From Rhea pennata (Eukaryota > Chordata > Aves > Rheiformes > Rheidae), in the NCBI RefSeq assembly GCF_028389875.1, contig NW_026907680.1, positions 2,666,001 through 2,730,000 of the forward strand: a stretch of 64,000 bases of DNA, in the 5' to 3' direction. The notes below the pieces were generated by a model, which was not told where the DNA came from, ran no database searches, and saw nothing but the letters and a program-made list of their open reading frames with translations. A program made the position numbers and the translations under genes. Numbering within the stretch: position 1 is the stretch's first letter; each line of letters starts with the position of its first letter. This document shows positions 61,957-64,000 of this stretch, in pieces.

Positions 61957-62768
61957 AGGAACAAAGCCAGACAATTTTCGCCTTTGAATGGGAAAGTCCC
62001 ACTACAAGGAAGAAGGTGCAGTTATGCTGGACGGTTCTTCCTCAAGGATTCAAGGACAGCCCTATCCTGTTTGGTGAGATCTTGGCCAAAGAACTAGCCC
62101 AATGGCAGGAAGGTAACAAAAATGTCACTCTTTTACAGTATGTGGATGATATTTTGAGTGGAGTGGATTCAGAGCAAATATGTTTAGAGGCGACAGTGAG
62201 TCTGTTCAATTGTTTGGGACTTGCCGGGTATCGTGTTTCAAAGAAAAAGGCTCAGATTGCGAAGAAGGAAGTCCAATATCTTGGATTTAAAATATCAAAA
62301 GGAGAACGTGCACTAGGAGCGGAAAGAAAAGAGGCTATATGCCGAATTGCAGGACCCCGCACAAAAAGACAGCTGAGAGGATTCTTGGGAATGGCAGGAT
62401 TTTGCCGTATATGGATCTCTAATTTTGTGCTGATAACTAAACCTTTATATGCAGCCCTAAAGGGTCCGGGAGAATGGTTAGAGCGGACCCCAGAATGCCA
62501 TGCTAGTTTCGATGAAATAAAAAAGAAATTGACGGAAGCTCCAGCACTGGGACTCCCAGATATGGCTAAACCCTTTCAATTGTATGTGCATGAGCGGCAG
62601 CAGGTGGCCTCGGGAGTAATGACCCAAATGCTTGGGAGCCGGAAAAGACCGGTGGCATATCTTTCTAAACAATTAGACAAAGTAAGTAAAGGATGGCCGG
62701 CCTGCCTCCGGGCTATAGCAGCCACCGTCTTTATTAATACAAGAGGCCCGCACATTGACTGTGGGTAG
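61908..62768 (+). CDS. ERV2 RT palm and thumb
   Basis: Continues as FKDAFFCIPIEEQ with the active-site LLQYVDDIL at about 62137-62163, VLPQGFKDSP before it and the thumb after it. Runs to RPVAYLSKQLDKVSKGWPAC, then stops shortly after, where the connection domain should follow. Confidence 0.85.
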   Translation: MFYSARFKDAFFCIPIEEQSQTIFAFEWESPTTRKKVQLCWTVLPQGFKDSPILFGEILAKELAQWQEGNKNVTLLQYVDDILSGVDSEQICLEATVSLFNCLGLAGYRVSKKKAQIAKKEVQYLGFKISKGERALGAERKEAICRIAGPRTKRQLRGFLGMAGFCRIWISNFVLITKPLYAALKGPGEWLERTPECHASFDEIKKKLTEAPALGLPDMAKPFQLYVHERQQVASGVMTQMLGSRKRPVAYLSKQLDKVSKGWPACLRAIAATVFINTRGPHIDCG

Positions 62769-63264
62769 CAGCTTTGTACAGAATGGAGAGAGAAAGGCTG
62801 GATATGCAGTAGTGACTCAGTGGAAAGAAGTAGAAGCTAAACCATTGCCACAAAACACCTCAGCAAGAAAGGCTGAAATCATTGCCCTTTTACGAGCCCT
62901 TGAAATCGGAAAGGGCCAAAGAGTAAATATAGATACTGACTCAAAGTATGCTTTTGGGGTAGTTCACACTCATGGAGCGATTTGGAAAGAACGAGGGCTC
63001 TTAAATTGTCAAGGAAGTAATATCAAGTATGGACAAGAGATATTAAGATTGTTCAAAGCAATAATGGAACTCAAAGAAGTAGCTATAATGCATTGCAAAG
63101 CCCACCAGAAGGGAAATAGTGAAGTGGCACAAGGAAACAGGAGAGCAGATATGGCAGCCAAAAAGGCAGCACTAGCAGGACAGGTGATTGGGGCTTTATT
63201 ACCCAGTAGAAAAATACAGGTGAGACCTCCTGAATATTCAGACAAAGAAAATCAGTTGGCATAA
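62755..63264 (+). CDS. ERV2 RNase H
   Basis: Begins inside the domain (VGSSFVQNGERKAGYAV). The first catalytic Asp is not seen, because the junction with RT is deleted. ALEIGKGQRVNIDTDSKYAF holds the later Asp. Ends with the RNase H C-terminal region and a TAA. Confidence 0.8.
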   Translation: MTVGSSFVQNGERKAGYAVVTQWKEVEAKPLPQNTSARKAEIIALLRALEIGKGQRVNIDTDSKYAFGVVHTHGAIWKERGLLNCQGSNIKYGQEILRLFKAIMELKEVAIMHCKAHQKGNSEVAQGNRRADMAAKKAALAGQVIGALLPSRKIQVRPPEYSDKENQLA

Positions 63265-64000
63265 AGGCTAGAATGTACAAAAAATGCTAAAGGGTGGTGA
63301 GTCACCCCAAATGGACAAGTTTTAACTACAGCCAAAATGATGGAAGTGCTCCTCAAGAGACTGCATGAAGAAACTCACATGGGAGCAGATGCTATGATAA
63401 GCAGCGTAAAAAAGATATGCCGTGGGATCAAAGATGCTATCAAATGCTGACCTTATTGTAAGGAGATGCCCCACCTGTTGTGCAACTAACCCCAAAATTC
63501 AGAAGAAACCACCTATGGGAGAACTAAGAAGAGGGTTAACCCCAGGGGAACACTGGCAGATCGATTTCTCTGAATTGCCTAAATGCGGTTGGTTTAAATA
63601 TTTATTTGTTTTGGTAGATACATTTTCTGGTTGGCCAGAAGCCTTCCCATGCTCCACCAATCGTGCAAAAGAGGTAATTAAAATTTTACTAAAAGAGAAT
63701 TCCTCGATTTGGGATTCCTGAAGGCATATCCTCAAATAATGGACTTCATTTTATTTCAGAGGTGGTTCAAGGAACATCCAGATTTTTACAGATGAAATGG
63801 GAATTACACACTCCATGCAGACCCCAGTCTAGCGGTAAGGTAGAAAGAATGAACCAAACACTTAAAAGACGTATTTCAAAACTGTGTCAGGAAACCCATC
63901 TTAAATGGGTAGATGTATTACCAATGGCCTTGATGAGAATAAGAATAACCCCAAGAATAAAAAAGGGAGTAAGCCCTTTTGAAACACTTTACGGGAAACC
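63265..64000 (+). pseudogene. ERV2 integrase, broken and cut by the window end
   Basis: The zinc-binding region has an HEETH pair near 63366 and CPTC near 63470 in different frames. The core shows WQIDFSELPKCG (first Asp) and is frameshifted at about 63715. The second Asp region reads SSNNGLHF with Asn where Asp is expected, and GKVERMN holds the Glu at about 63835. Confidence 0.8.

Larger units (their letters stand above)
58676..64000 (+). mobile_element. Gammaretrovirus-like endogenous provirus ERV2, 5' part
   Basis: LTR, primer-binding site, leader, gag with a zinc knuckle, protease, RT, RNase H and most of integrase. The window ends inside integrase. A different element from ERV1: LTR, primer site and gag are unlike it. 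Every gene is broken by frameshifts, several at homopolymers, and the RT-RNase H connection looks deleted at about 62745. Confidence 0.9.

Overview
The window looks like bird genomic DNA. It holds several truncated CR1 LINE 3' ends finishing in the ATTCTGTG-type tail, two gammaretrovirus-like endogenous proviruses, GC-rich intergenic DNA with minisatellites, a CCDC81-like gene embedded in multi-copy segments, and a cation/proton exchanger gene of the type kept in fish, reptiles and birds. All host genes are split by introns. Species cannot be told from the sequence. All identifications rest on reading translations by eye; no search was run.

The layout is a mosaic of segmental duplications. 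I use three names for copies of one block. L (1-9063) is the reverse complement of M (26440-41246). R (54001-54620 and about 55170-58675) is a third, rearranged copy. M is interrupted by a 6.3 kb provirus (27395-33713) inserted inside a CR1. R is cut at 58675 by a second provirus that runs off the window end. Between the arms lie partial copies of CCDC81-like exons: plus strand 9858-13328 and 24555-26595, minus strand 17372-18224 and 22361-22483. Two foreign low-copy inserts also lie there: a 2.7 kb piece of TMEM209 (14628-17293) with two spliceable exons, and a CAX-type cation/H+ exchanger gene (18633-22016) whose 3' half is cut off exactly where a duplicated block begins.

The most complete host gene is a CCDC81-like gene at 43206-53745. 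A 14-exon model with matching splice phases at every junction gives about 753 codons: two eukaryotic HU-like domains, three repeats of an 86-bp exon alternating with a 115-124-bp exon, and a Ser/Gly/Pro repeat exon at the C terminus. That last exon exists in four copies plus a remnant in the window and is open in several frames on both strands.

Each block copy that spans it carries a C-terminal CARD exon (6169-6422 minus; 35528-35782 plus) resembling the CARD of the NLRP1/ASC group, preceded by a small exon with an ATG. The two copies carry different one-base differences that would break the join. The rest of the duplicated DNA holds no gene I recognise, apart from two conserved open frames present in all three copies. 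Several apparent breaks fall at homopolymers, so assembly error must be considered.
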